From NCBI GenBank assembly GCA_001189075.1, contig LFCN01000006.1:372001-436000 (forward strand): a stretch of DNA of 64,000 bases, in the 5' to 3' direction. The notes below the pieces were generated by a model. That model did no database searches and was not told the DNA's origin. It saw only the letters and a program-made list of their open reading frames with translations. This DNA comes from Parcubacteria bacterium C7867-004. Its GTDB lineage: Bacteria; Patescibacteria; Paceibacteria; UBA9973; UBA2103. This document shows, piece after piece, positions 15,436-23,092 of the stretch (within the stretch, counting starts at the first letter, position 1; every line of letters begins with the position of its first letter). The translations under genes and the position numbers were made by a program.

Positions 15436-15873
15436 CAAACGGGTGGTTGGCGGACCGAGGCACTTCAATCGACGGAGCATGCTCAGTTGCGCGACGTTGA
15501 AGTCGGAACGTGAGTGAACCTCGGCATAGGGAAGTATGTGAGTAATCTCACCTTCTTCACCGGTGGGCTTCAGGTGCCGCTCGATGACGTCAGCATCAAA
15601 GTGCGCTTCCCAGTAGTAGATGTCGTACTTGTTCCTTTTGCCTTGTCTGCTTGGTCGCGTAGTACGGAGCTTGAAGTCACCGCGGTTTCCCGGAAGTCCG
15701 GTCTCTTCGGCAAGCTCACGCTTTGCGGTGCATAAAGGCGTTCGGTCCTTTTCAATATCCCTCTTACCGCCAGGCAGATGCAAGATCGAGTTTTGCTCGA
15801 CGGTAAGGATACCCTTTTGTGTCCGGACGATGACGCGGGCCGTCCAGTCATCCAAACGATTAAGTCTGGGCAC
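15409..15873 (-). CDS. Nudix hydrolase with an altered Nudix box
   Basis: 154 residues from GTG (15871-15873), chosen because a near-perfect AAAGGAGGTG lies about 5 bases upstream on the minus strand. The box reads GGKRDIEKDRTPLCTA then KRELAEETGL: the REUXEEXGU half is intact, but the first half is two residues longer than normal and the first Glu is Arg. Metal binding by the EEx motif should remain. It has its own TCGACA-N17-TAAAGT promoter, a leader with a perfect 16-base palindrome, and its own terminator, unlike the leaderless genes around it. Substrate unknown. Confidence 0.85.
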   Translation of the reverse strand: MPRLNRLDDWTARVIVRTQKGILTVEQNSILHLPGGKRDIEKDRTPLCTAKRELAEETGLPGNRGDFKLRTTRPSRQGKRNKYDIYYWEAHFDADVIERHLKPTGEEGEITHILPYAEVHSRSDFNVAQLSMLRRLKCLGPPTTRLLQRFKVSA

Positions 15874-15895
15874 GCGACACCTCCTTTCCTTTTGG

Positions 15896-15911
15896 CGTAA
15901 CGTTCGTTACG
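15896..15911. repeat. Perfect inverted repeat in the Nudix leader
   Basis: CGTAACG TT CGTTACG, placed between the -10 box and the Shine-Dalgarno of the Nudix gene. It could be an operator for a dimeric repressor or an RNA hairpin. Confidence 0.5.
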
Positions 15912-15925
15912 TGACACCCGTTCGC

Positions 15926-15954
15926 ACTTTACTCGACGCGTCCCGCATTGTCGA
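15926..15954 (-). promoter_or_regulatory. Promoter of the Nudix gene
   Basis: On the minus strand TCGACA (15949-15954), 17-base spacer, TAAAGT (15926-15931). Leader of about 46 bases. Confidence 0.6.
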
Positions 15955-15982
15955 ACCAGACCCCTGCGGGTAGGATGACGCG

Positions 15983-16972
15983 ATGGATTCCTTCTGGAAA
16001 ACACTCAAGAAACCGATATTTGCGCTCGCCCCGATGGCGGACGTAACTGACCCCGCGTATCGCTCCCTCATAGCGGAATACGGGAAGCCGGACGTAACCT
16101 GGACCGAGTTTGTCTCGGCAGACGGCCTATACCATACGCGCGAGAAGAAAGGTCTATCCGATGCTGAGAATCCCCTTATGCGGGATCTCCTATATTCGGA
16201 GGCCGAGCGCCCGATAGTGGCACAGCTTTTTTCGAGTAATCCCGAGATGATGGCGTACGCGTCCGAGCTTTGTGCGCGTCTGGGGTTCGACGGTATCGAC
16301 ATCAATATGGGCTGCCCGGATAAGTCCATCGAGAAACAGGGATGCGGCGCAGGCATGATAAAGACGCCGGAAGTCGCCAAGGCGATTATTCGTGCTGCCC
16401 GGGAAGGAGCGGCACGAGGAAAAGAGGGCGGATTGCCGGTCTCGGTTAAGACGCGCATCGGCTACAACCAGGAGACGATGGACGAGTGGCTCCCGCAGAT
16501 CCTTTCGGAGAAGCCGGACGCACTCACGCTGCACCTGCGCACCCGGAAAGAGATGTCGAAGGTGCCAGCACACTGGGACCTCATGCCTCGTGCGGTAGCC
16601 CTCAGGGATGAACACAGTCCTGAGACTGTTCTCCTTGGGAATGGGGACATAATTGATCTTGCAGACGCACGCGCAAAGATTGCTGCGAGCGGATGCGACG
16701 GCGTAATGCTTGGTCGTGCAATATTCGGGAATCCGTGGCTGTTCACCGATCGCACGATGGAAGACGTCTCTCCGAAGGAACGGATCGAAGCACTCGCGCA
16801 GCTTGCTGAGCGATTCAGCGCACTTACACCCGCAAAGCATTTCCATATCCTGAAGAAGCACTTCAAGGCTTTCATACAGGGCTGGCCGGGGGCAGCTGAG
16901 CTCCGTGGGAAGCTCATGGTAACGAATTCGCTCGAAGAGCTGCGAGAGATACTGTCCACATACAGGGTCTAA
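15983..16972 (+). CDS. tRNA-dihydrouridine synthase
   Basis: 329 residues. FMN-dependent reduction of uridines in tRNA D loops. The TIM-barrel start is FALAPMADVTDPAYR, the catalytic Cys is in DINMGCPDKSIEKQGCGAG, and FMN-binding motifs VKTRIGY, LHLRTR and GNGDI...GVMLGRAIFGNPW are in order. It belongs to the DusA/B/C superfamily; which uridine is modified is not clear. No Shine-Dalgarno before ATG 15983. dnaX follows 14 bases after. Confidence 0.93.
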   Translation: MDSFWKTLKKPIFALAPMADVTDPAYRSLIAEYGKPDVTWTEFVSADGLYHTREKKGLSDAENPLMRDLLYSEAERPIVAQLFSSNPEMMAYASELCARLGFDGIDINMGCPDKSIEKQGCGAGMIKTPEVAKAIIRAAREGAARGKEGGLPVSVKTRIGYNQETMDEWLPQILSEKPDALTLHLRTRKEMSKVPAHWDLMPRAVALRDEHSPETVLLGNGDIIDLADARAKIAASGCDGVMLGRAIFGNPWLFTDRTMEDVSPKERIEALAQLAERFSALTPAKHFHILKKHFKAFIQGWPGAAELRGKLMVTNSLEELREILSTYRV

Positions 16973-16974
16973 GT

Positions 16975-16980
16975 TATACT
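16975..16980 (+). promoter_or_regulatory. -10 box TATACT, leaderless type
   Basis: Ends 6 bases before ATG 16987 (dnaX), immediately after the stop of the dihydrouridine synthase gene. Confidence 0.6.
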
Positions 16981-16986
16981 GTCCGC

Positions 16987-18015
16987 ATGGCACATCAGTC
17001 GCTCTACCGGCAGTATCGTCCCGCCTCTTTCAAGGACGTCATCGGACAAGATCAGGTGGTGAAGCCGCTCGAGGAGCAAATAGCGAATGGGAAAGTCGCG
17101 CATGCGTACCTGTTCGCGGGCTCACGCGGATTGGGGAAGACAAGCATCGCGCGCATCTTCGCTCGCGAGCTCGGCACGAACGAGCGCGACATCTATGAGA
17201 TCGACGCCGCTTCGAACAACAGTGTCGAAGACATCCGTTCGCTCGCCGAGCAGATCTATACGTTGCCGTTCACTTCGACCCACAAGGTCTATATCCTCGA
17301 CGAGGCGCACATGCTCTCCAAGAGCGCTTGGAACGCGTTCCTGAAGACGCTCGAGGAGCCGCCGGCCCACGCGATATTCATACTTGCGACTACCGAACTC
17401 GATAAGGTGCCGGAAACGGTACAGTCCCGCTGCCAGGTGTTCCAGCTTAAGAAACCGGCGCGCGCCGTACTTGCGAAGTTGATCATTGAGGTCGGAAAGA
17501 AGGAGACCTATGACGTCGAACCGGCAGCGGCAGATCTTATAGCTATGCTTGGCGACGGTTCGTATCGCGATGCGCTCTCGGTGCTCGAGAAAGCGCTGGC
17601 GTCCGCGACAGGAAAAAAACTAACGCGCGAAACAGCCGAGCACGCCACCGGCGCGCCAAAGCACGCGCTTGTGCATGCGCTCGCGCTCGCGCTGTCGTCC
17701 GGTGACACCGCTACTGCCCTCGCGACCATACGACGCGTATCAGAAGAGGGAATCGATATGCAGCTCTACTTAACGCTCGTGCTTGAGTATCTGCGGCAGA
17801 TTCTCCTCCTTCGTCATGCGCCGGAGTTGCGTGCAGAGCTCGCGGAAGAGCTCGGCGAAGATAGCTCTAAGGAAGCGAACGAGCTTGCAGCTGACAGGGA
17901 ATCAAAGCTCGATTACGGTACGCTCAAAGTGTTTCTTGATGCCGCATCACGCATCCGGTTTGCTCCCATCCCTGCTCTACCGCTCGAGCTCGCGGTACTC
18001 GAGCTTTCGAAGTAA
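16987..18015 (+). CDS. dnaX: DNA polymerase III gamma-type clamp-loader subunit lacking the zinc module
   Basis: 342 residues. AAA+ subunit of the clamp loader: LYRQYRPASFKDVIGQDQVV start, P-loop GSRGLGKTS (45-53), Walker B LDEAHMLSK, sensor TTELDKVPETVQSRCQ. In other bacteria four Cys of a small zinc module follow the P-loop helix; here ARELGTNERDIYEIDAAS joins the helix directly to the next strand, so the module is gone. The tau-specific domains that bind DnaB and polymerase alpha are absent as well, leaving a minimal gamma with domains I-III. The matrixin-like gene begins at the next base. Confidence 0.93.
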   Translation: MAHQSLYRQYRPASFKDVIGQDQVVKPLEEQIANGKVAHAYLFAGSRGLGKTSIARIFARELGTNERDIYEIDAASNNSVEDIRSLAEQIYTLPFTSTHKVYILDEAHMLSKSAWNAFLKTLEEPPAHAIFILATTELDKVPETVQSRCQVFQLKKPARAVLAKLIIEVGKKETYDVEPAAADLIAMLGDGSYRDALSVLEKALASATGKKLTRETAEHATGAPKHALVHALALALSSGDTATALATIRRVSEEGIDMQLYLTLVLEYLRQILLLRHAPELRAELAEELGEDSSKEANELAADRESKLDYGTLKVFLDAASRIRFAPIPALPLELAVLELSK

Positions 18016-18876
18016 ATGGCATCCTTTTCCCACAACACGCGGGAATCAGTCGTGTCGCTCATCGTGCTTGTGGTTGTTGGTGCCGGTAGCTATGCCTATT
18101 ACAGCACTGTTATACATCCGCAGCCGTGCACGAGCGTAAAGACGTACACCATAGGGACATTCGATGCGAAGTTCGGCTTGAGTAAGGCGGACTTCATGGA
18201 TGCGATCAATGACGCTGCGGCGGTATGGAATACTGCCGCGGGCAAGTCAGTGCTTGCGTATGACGAGCAGGGTACCATTCCTGTCAGTCTCGCCTATGAC
18301 GAGCGACAGCAATCGGTCGAGCTTCGCGAATCGATCGACGCCGAGCAGGAGACGTACGAGTCGAAGGCGGCACGGGTGGATGCACGTAAGAAGGAACTCG
18401 ATAAAGATCGTGAGGCATACGAGGTCTTGAAAGCGTCTATAGAAGCGAGGAGCAAGAACGCCAACACCCTTACACCTGACGAGCGCGCAGAGCTTAATGC
18501 GGACATACGGTTGTTGAATACCATGGTCGGGAGGCTGAACAATAATTCAGCGGAACTCAATGTGCAGATAAAGGCGCTGAACGCGCTTGCGGCAAATACG
18601 AATGAGAAGGTGAGCGCGTATAACAGCGTGAATGCCGGTACGGATTTCGACCAGGGGCGGTATGTGCGGGATGGGGAGGGAGAGCGTATAACGATCTACG
18701 AATTCGAGAGCAAGAACGAGCTGACTCGCGCGCTCGCGCATGAATTCGGGCATGCGCTCGGTCTGGATCATAACGAAGATCCTGCCTCGATAATGTATCC
18801 ATACAACAAGGCAGGAAGCCTGACGCTGAGCGAGAATGACTGGAACGCATTCATGGCTATCTGCAAGCTTAAGTAG
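18016..18876 (+). CDS. Membrane-anchored matrixin-like zinc metalloprotease
   Basis: 286 residues. An N-terminal TM helix (about 11-31) places the rest outside the cytoplasm. Residues about 95-210 are strongly helical and charged, probably coiled coil. The C-terminal domain has HEFGHALGLDH, a full metzincin zinc site (HExxHxxGxxH), with the Met-turn in SIMYPYN about 10 residues later, as in M10 matrixins. The catalytic domain seems split: the long coiled coil lies between the first strands (NDAAAVWNTAAGKSVLAYD) and the zinc helix. ATG directly abuts the dnaX stop. Confidence 0.88.
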   Translation: MASFSHNTRESVVSLIVLVVVGAGSYAYYSTVIHPQPCTSVKTYTIGTFDAKFGLSKADFMDAINDAAAVWNTAAGKSVLAYDEQGTIPVSLAYDERQQSVELRESIDAEQETYESKAARVDARKKELDKDREAYEVLKASIEARSKNANTLTPDERAELNADIRLLNTMVGRLNNNSAELNVQIKALNALAANTNEKVSAYNSVNAGTDFDQGRYVRDGEGERITIYEFESKNELTRALAHEFGHALGLDHNEDPASIMYPYNKAGSLTLSENDWNAFMAICKLK

Positions 18877-18924
18877 AGTGCTTGTCCTCGACTCTCCATC
18901 GGATTAGAGTGAGGAAGTTCCAAT

Positions 18925-18995
18925 TGGGAGATCGTCTAATGGTAGGACAGGGGCCTTTGAAGCCCTCAATCTAGGTTCGATCCCTAGTCTCCCAG
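18925..18995 (+). tRNA. tRNA-Gln (TTG)
   Basis: Acceptor TGGGAGA pairs with TCTCCCA; anticodon loop CTTTGAA gives TTG; T arm CTAGG TTCGATC CCTAG. Discriminator G, CCA not encoded. Confidence 0.95.
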
Positions 18996-19038
18996 CAGCT
19001 ATCCAGTTAGTAGTTTGAGACCGTGCGCCAAGAACTGC

Positions 19039-19044
19039 TATAGT
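19039..19044 (+). promoter_or_regulatory. -10 box TATAGT, near-leaderless
   Basis: Ends 10 bases before ATG 19055. Confidence 0.5.
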
Positions 19045-19054
19045 GTGATGGTCT

Positions 19055-21103
19055 ATGGCTGACGCAAATCTCCTGGCCGCTATTACCGAAAAGCGCAAAC
19101 AAGGCGCTACCGATGATCAGATCGTTGATCTCCTTAAGCAGCAGTGGACGTCTGGCGACATACGCGGCGCGCTCGCGCTCGAGGCGCTCGGAGAGATCGG
19201 CAAAAAGCGTGGCGACTATCGTCTCGTAACCGAAGTCGAGGGAATAACCGTACCGGTGAAAACCGTATCTGGTTCCTTGAGCGCACCTTTTATCGCGCTC
19301 GTAACTGTTCTCGTAGTAGTTGCGGCAGGCGCATATGCGTATCTGGGTCCTGAAAACATCGGCAACGGCCTCCTCGGAATTGGGAAGACCGTAAAGGAGG
19401 TGCCGCTGATTACCGGGGAGCTTACCGATACAGAGCGTGCTTATACGCATACCTATACGTTTGCGAGCAGTGCCCCTGCGCAGTACTCAAATCCTTCTGC
19501 GCCGCGAGCGTCCTCGGGTGGCAGTACGAAGCCCGCGACGACTCCCGCCGCTCCCTCGACTCCTGTTTCTCCTACCAAGCCTGCCGAAAGCCCGGCTACG
19601 GTTGCGGTTACGCCAAAACCGAGCGCTCGGCTCTCACTCAGTGTAAAGACTATCGCGCCGGGTGCGACAGCGACTCTGAGCTGGAGCTCGAAGAACGCGA
19701 CGTCTTGCAGCTCGAGCGGATTTGATATTGCCGGAAAGCAAAGTGGCAGCCTTGTGGTAAGTCCATTGGTGAGCACAACCTTCACTGTTTCTTGTACGGG
19801 TGCTGGTGGCACCGATTCTGACTCGACGACTTTAACCGTTGCTGCAGCAGAAACCCCTACACCAACCCCGACACCCACTCCCACTCCCACTCCCACTCCC
19901 ACCCCTACACCAACTCCTACCCCTACCCCTACACCTACACCTACACCAACCCCGACACCGACACCGACGCCAACTCCTACACCAACCCCTACGCCGGGAC
20001 CAGGCGGATCAATCTCCATCACCGCACCCGAACTTATGGCTGCTCTGCAGCGCGCAAGTCCCGGCGATACGATTACGGTATCTGGTGATGTTAGGTTCAC
20101 TGACGCGTGGCCTGCGATAAACATAGCGGCCCCGGGCGTGACGGTGCGTGCAGCGTCAGGAGCCACTCTCAATGGCTGGAAATTTACCGGTAGCGGTATC
20201 ACCTTCGATCGCTTCAAGATCGAGTCCACCGGTCTTATCGGAACGAGCGTCGCGTCACCTATCGTCGTCAGTAACGCGGAAGTCACGAGTTCAGCAGGCG
20301 CAGTCCCGGGAAACGCTGTCGGTATCATACTTATGGGTAAGGGACTGACGGTAAAGGACAGCAACTTTCATGATCTGACCGGAGGGATCAGTCTCCAAGC
20401 AAATGATCACGTTACGATTAAGAACAACAATTTCCGGGATCATTACCGGGATACTATCTCGGGGAGGATGGCCTCTGATTTGATCATAGAGGGGAATCAT
20501 TTTACCGCCTTCATCGGTCCGGCCGAACACCTTGATGTGGTCCAGCTTATCGGCGGGATGAACAATGTGAAGATAAGTAAGAACGTCATAGAGCGCGGTA
20601 CGACGCGATTCGGCGACCCTGGTACGCCAGCGCAAGGATTCTTCCTCACTGAAGGCAATTATCAGAATATCGATATCCGCGGTAACGCCATGCGCGGGAC
20701 CGCGTGGCACGGTATCACCATAAGCCGTCCGATCTCGGGGTACGTAGAGGACAATTTCGTGCAGGGAGACGGAATTCCGTATGGATCGGTCGGGATCATA
20801 ACGCCGTGGATCAGGCAGGATAACGCGGGTGATGCGTTCGAGATTCAGAATAATATTGCTACCGCATATAATGGCTGGCCATCAGATTGTTGTGGAAATC
20901 AACTTATATCGAATCCCGCAGCAGGAGACCGATCGGCCTTTGAGGCTTTCCTCAGCTCTCATGGGTTGCATGCTTCCGCTGCGTCTCCTTCCTATGCAGC
21001 GGAGGAAGACCCTGCTCAGCAGATGGCTGCGGTGGGTACGCTATTGCCGCTGCTCGAGATGCTGTATCAGAAGTTGATCGAATTCCTTCGGTCGCTACTA
21101 TAA
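19055..21103 (+). CDS. Surface protein: TM anchor, Ig-like domain, Pro-Thr linker, beta-helix
   Basis: 682 residues. Residues 1-65 form a small cytoplasmic helical domain (MADANLLAAITEKRKQGATD). A TM helix follows (about 74-97). Then a Ser/Thr/Pro-rich stalk, an Ig-like beta domain (LSLSVKTIAPGATATLSWSS) with a Cys pair, and about 27 Pro-Thr dipeptides. From about residue 325 the repeated strands (SNFHDLTGGISLQANDHVTIKNNNFRDH) indicate a right-handed parallel beta-helix of the pectate-lyase/NosD type. The C terminus ends in a hydrophobic amphipathic helix. The architecture fits a cell-surface adhesin or glycan-binding or -cleaving protein that projects its beta-helix through a rigid stalk. 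No signal peptide cleavage is likely. Confidence 0.85.
   Translation: MADANLLAAITEKRKQGATDDQIVDLLKQQWTSGDIRGALALEALGEIGKKRGDYRLVTEVEGITVPVKTVSGSLSAPFIALVTVLVVVAAGAYAYLGPENIGNGLLGIGKTVKEVPLITGELTDTERAYTHTYTFASSAPAQYSNPSAPRASSGGSTKPATTPAAPSTPVSPTKPAESPATVAVTPKPSARLSLSVKTIAPGATATLSWSSKNATSCSSSGFDIAGKQSGSLVVSPLVSTTFTVSCTGAGGTDSDSTTLTVAAAETPTPTPTPTPTPTPTPTPTPTPTPTPTPTPTPTPTPTPTPTPTPTPTPGPGGSISITAPELMAALQRASPGDTITVSGDVRFTDAWPAINIAAPGVTVRAASGATLNGWKFTGSGITFDRFKIESTGLIGTSVASPIVVSNAEVTSSAGAVPGNAVGIILMGKGLTVKDSNFHDLTGGISLQANDHVTIKNNNFRDHYRDTISGRMASDLIIEGNHFTAFIGPAEHLDVVQLIGGMNNVKISKNVIERGTTRFGDPGTPAQGFFLTEGNYQNIDIRGNAMRGTAWHGITISRPISGYVEDNFVQGDGIPYGSVGIITPWIRQDNAGDAFEIQNNIATAYNGWPSDCCGNQLISNPAAGDRSAFEAFLSSHGLHASAASPSYAAEEDPAQQMAAVGTLLPLLEMLYQKLIEFLRSLL
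19849..19998 (+). repeat. Low-complexity CCNACN repeat coding for Pro-Thr
   Basis: About 27 tandem six-base units encode alternating Pro and Thr. The third codon positions vary, so the repeat is partly diversified at DNA level but kept at protein level. Confidence 0.9.
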
Positions 21104-21104
21104 T
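21099..21104 (+). promoter_or_regulatory. -10 box TATAAT overlapping the upstream stop
   Basis: Overlaps the stop codon of the beta-helix gene and lies 14 bases before ATG 21119. Confidence 0.5.
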
Positions 21105-21118
21105 CTGTCGCTCAGCAC

Positions 21119-21508
21119 ATGCACAAAGACATACGTTCCTATAACGCAGCACAATCGAAGGAAGATACGAAGATCTGCAATCTCCTCATGGCGCAAATAG
21201 ACCGTGAACTCCCCAATGCCGAAAGCAAGATATGGCACGCGCATCCGGTGTGGTTTCTTGAAGGGAATCCGATTGTCGGATACAGCAAGCTCAAGGATTC
21301 AGTGCGCCTGCTGTTTTGGAGCGGGCAGTCGTTTGATGAAAAAGATTTGAAGCCAGAGGGGAGCTTTAAGGCGGCTGAGGCTCGGTATACCGAAACAAGC
21401 CAGATACGGGAGAAGGATCTGCATCGATGGCTTACAAAAGCGAAAACGATCCAGTGGGACTACAAGAACATTGTAAAACGTAAGGGCACGCTAGTACGCC
21501 TCTCCTAG
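21119..21508 (+). CDS. DUF1801-family protein
   Basis: 129 residues. The pattern ESKIWHAHPVWFLEGNPIVGYSKLKDSVRLLFWSG is that of the DUF1801/YdhG-like fold, a small protein family of unknown biochemical role widespread in bacteria. No signal peptide or TM segment. The gene is 15 bases after the beta-helix gene and 10 bases before the next. Confidence 0.82.
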   Translation: MHKDIRSYNAAQSKEDTKICNLLMAQIDRELPNAESKIWHAHPVWFLEGNPIVGYSKLKDSVRLLFWSGQSFDEKDLKPEGSFKAAEARYTETSQIREKDLHRWLTKAKTIQWDYKNIVKRKGTLVRLS

Positions 21509-21518
21509 CTACCACAAC

Positions 21519-22253
21519 ATGAAAAGATTCAACCCTGCACATTTGTTCCATGCTTTTCCCACGAAGAAACGGTTGTATATAAGTCTGGCGCTACTCGTTA
21601 GCAGTATTGCTCTTGGTGGAGCGTATGCGTACCTGCAAATGCAGGACTCAGCTCTTCCCAATGATGAGGTCATAGGGTTCTCGAATGCGTCCCTCGAAGC
21701 CATTGCCGAGGGTCAGACCATGACGCAGCTGATGCCCGATGCGGACGGTCCGATCTCGGTCTATCTATACTCTCCGGACGACGCGGGGGACGGCGGACTG
21801 CATTTTCTCAGCATTGAGACCGGCGCCGAGTGCGATTTCAGAGGACACCTGATTAACGATGCGTACCTTTCTGCTGACTCAAAGAATGCCTACGTATTCA
21901 GCTATAGCGGATCAAATGAGTATCTCGACATTATCGATACGGCCACCTGTATGCCGGTAGGAGCACGCTTGACCCTGACCGAATCCCCGCAAGCGGTGGT
22001 GGATCAGACCGACGCGCTTTCGACTGAAGAACTGAGGTCCGTCATTGTTGTTGGAGAGAAGCGAATACGAGCGCAGCATGCCTCGAAGGAAGATCGGACG
22101 CACCTACTCTTCTTCGAATACGCGATGATAGATGCATATACTGGCCGCGTGAGCGACGACCCGACGGTCAATTCCACGTATTACTCGCTGGCCGCGTTGC
22201 TCGGGGATTGCTGGGCAACTACCGGGAGGTTGAAGTGTGGGGAAGACAGCTGA
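21519..22253 (+). CDS. Single-TM protein of unknown function
   Basis: 244 residues. Basic N terminus, TM helix at about 18-40 (LYISLALLVSSIALGGAYAYL), then an acidic extracytoplasmic domain with repeated short strands (VYLYSPDDAGDGGLHFLSIE, YVFSYSGSNEYLDIID) that may be beta-propeller-like, and four Cys. No family recognised. It is convergent with the small 61-residue gene, one base apart. Confidence 0.7.
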   Translation: MKRFNPAHLFHAFPTKKRLYISLALLVSSIALGGAYAYLQMQDSALPNDEVIGFSNASLEAIAEGQTMTQLMPDADGPISVYLYSPDDAGDGGLHFLSIETGAECDFRGHLINDAYLSADSKNAYVFSYSGSNEYLDIIDTATCMPVGARLTLTESPQAVVDQTDALSTEELRSVIVVGEKRIRAQHASKEDRTHLLFFEYAMIDAYTGRVSDDPTVNSTYYSLAALLGDCWATTGRLKCGEDS

Positions 22254-22254
22254 C

Positions 22255-22440
22255 CTATCTCTTGAAGCCTGAATGACCGACATGCCACCTGCGGCAGAAC
22301 GGGCAGCGGTATGCATGAACCCCGCCGCCAAGACGCCGTACTTCGCGCTCGGCATCCCGCTCATTCTTGTGCGTAACCTTGCGCCAGCAGGTCCGATGCC
22401 GCACCCAGAAGAAGCGGAAGATTGCTCGCAGAGTTCTCAT
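22255..22440 (-). CDS. 61-residue Cys/His zinc-ribbon-like protein
   Basis: Very basic small protein, ending with AYRCPFCRRWHVGHSG after an earlier RTCWRKVTH. The pattern of a helical RDAEREVRRL segment followed by YxCPxCxxWHxGH is seen in small proteins of phages and many bacteria and should bind zinc. On the minus strand TATACT (22447-22452) ends 6 bases before the ATG, the same leaderless arrangement as neighbouring genes, which supports it as a real gene. Confidence 0.7.
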   Translation of the reverse strand: MRTLRAIFRFFWVRHRTCWRKVTHKNERDAEREVRRLGGGVHAYRCPFCRRWHVGHSGFKR

Positions 22441-22446
22441 CAGGCA

Positions 22447-22452
22447 AGTATA
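22447..22452 (-). promoter_or_regulatory. -10 box TATACT, leaderless type
   Basis: Ends 6 bases before the ATG of the 61-residue zinc-ribbon-like gene. The divergent plus-strand -10 (22493-22498) lies 40 bases away. Confidence 0.6.
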
Positions 22453-22492
22453 CGGCTTCGATAGTCTTCATGCTCCGTACAGCAAACTGCTA

Positions 22493-22498
22493 TATACT
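22493..22498 (+). promoter_or_regulatory. -10 box TATACT, leaderless type
   Basis: Ends 9 bases before ATG 22508. Confidence 0.6.
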
Positions 22499-22507
22499 CC
22501 TGCCACG

Positions 22508-23092
22508 ATGCAGTATTTTTTCGATTTCGACCGGACGGTCTTCGATACCGAAGCATTCAAGAAAGCCTTCAAGAAGCGACCACCCTTTCGCGATCTCCTG
22601 CGTCAGTTCCGGCATGTCATTGTTGAGGCGTTCGACCCGTCGTCAACGCTCTCGAAGCGACGTATCGCAGCGCGTACTCTTGGTACCTATGTAAGTCACC
22701 GGCGATTCGGGTTCATGCCCCAGGAGCTCAAAGAATACCTGTATCCCGATGCTGTAGCGTTCTTCACCGAGCACGGAAAGGATTGCACCATCGTTACCTA
22801 TGGGGTACGCGCGTTCATAACCGCGAAGGTAGCCAACGCGCTCACGGATTTCCCGTTGAAGGACATCGTATATACGCACCAAAAGAAGGGCAGGACAATT
22901 CGCCGGCTTACCGCAGGCATAGAAGATCCCTGCATATTCGTTGATGATGCGGTTTTCCAGCTCGTCTCGGTCCGGAGAGCATGTCCGACCGTTTCCGTTA
23001 TCGAGATACGTCGTGACGGTCGTCCGGGAGACGGCAGGTTTCCGGTTATAGCTTCGTTTGATGAGCTTCACAGTATTATCGCCTCAAAATGA
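22508..23092 (+). CDS. HAD-superfamily hydrolase
   Basis: 194 residues from ATG 22508; the frame is open to 22367 but the -10 box at 22493-22498 and the motif position favour 22508. Motif I is YFFDFDRTVFDT, motif II TIVTYG, motif IV CIFVDDAVFQL. HAD phosphatases transfer phosphate through the first Asp of DFD. The cap region is basic and helical. Its stop TGA overlaps the ATG of the following lipid-kinase-like gene (ATGA), indicating a coupled pair. Confidence 0.85.
   Translation: MQYFFDFDRTVFDTEAFKKAFKKRPPFRDLLRQFRHVIVEAFDPSSTLSKRRIAARTLGTYVSHRRFGFMPQELKEYLYPDAVAFFTEHGKDCTIVTYGVRAFITAKVANALTDFPLKDIVYTHQKKGRTIRRLTAGIEDPCIFVDDAVFQLVSVRRACPTVSVIEIRRDGRPGDGRFPVIASFDELHSIIASK

Noticed and set aside
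19849..19998. Tandem six-base repeat considered as a CRISPR or satellite array
   Set aside because: It is in frame in a gene, encodes Pro-Thr, and has no spacers.
19453..20364. Minus-strand frame with a long Gly-Val repeat
   Set aside because: The repeat is the antisense reading of the Pro-Thr codons of the beta-helix surface protein.
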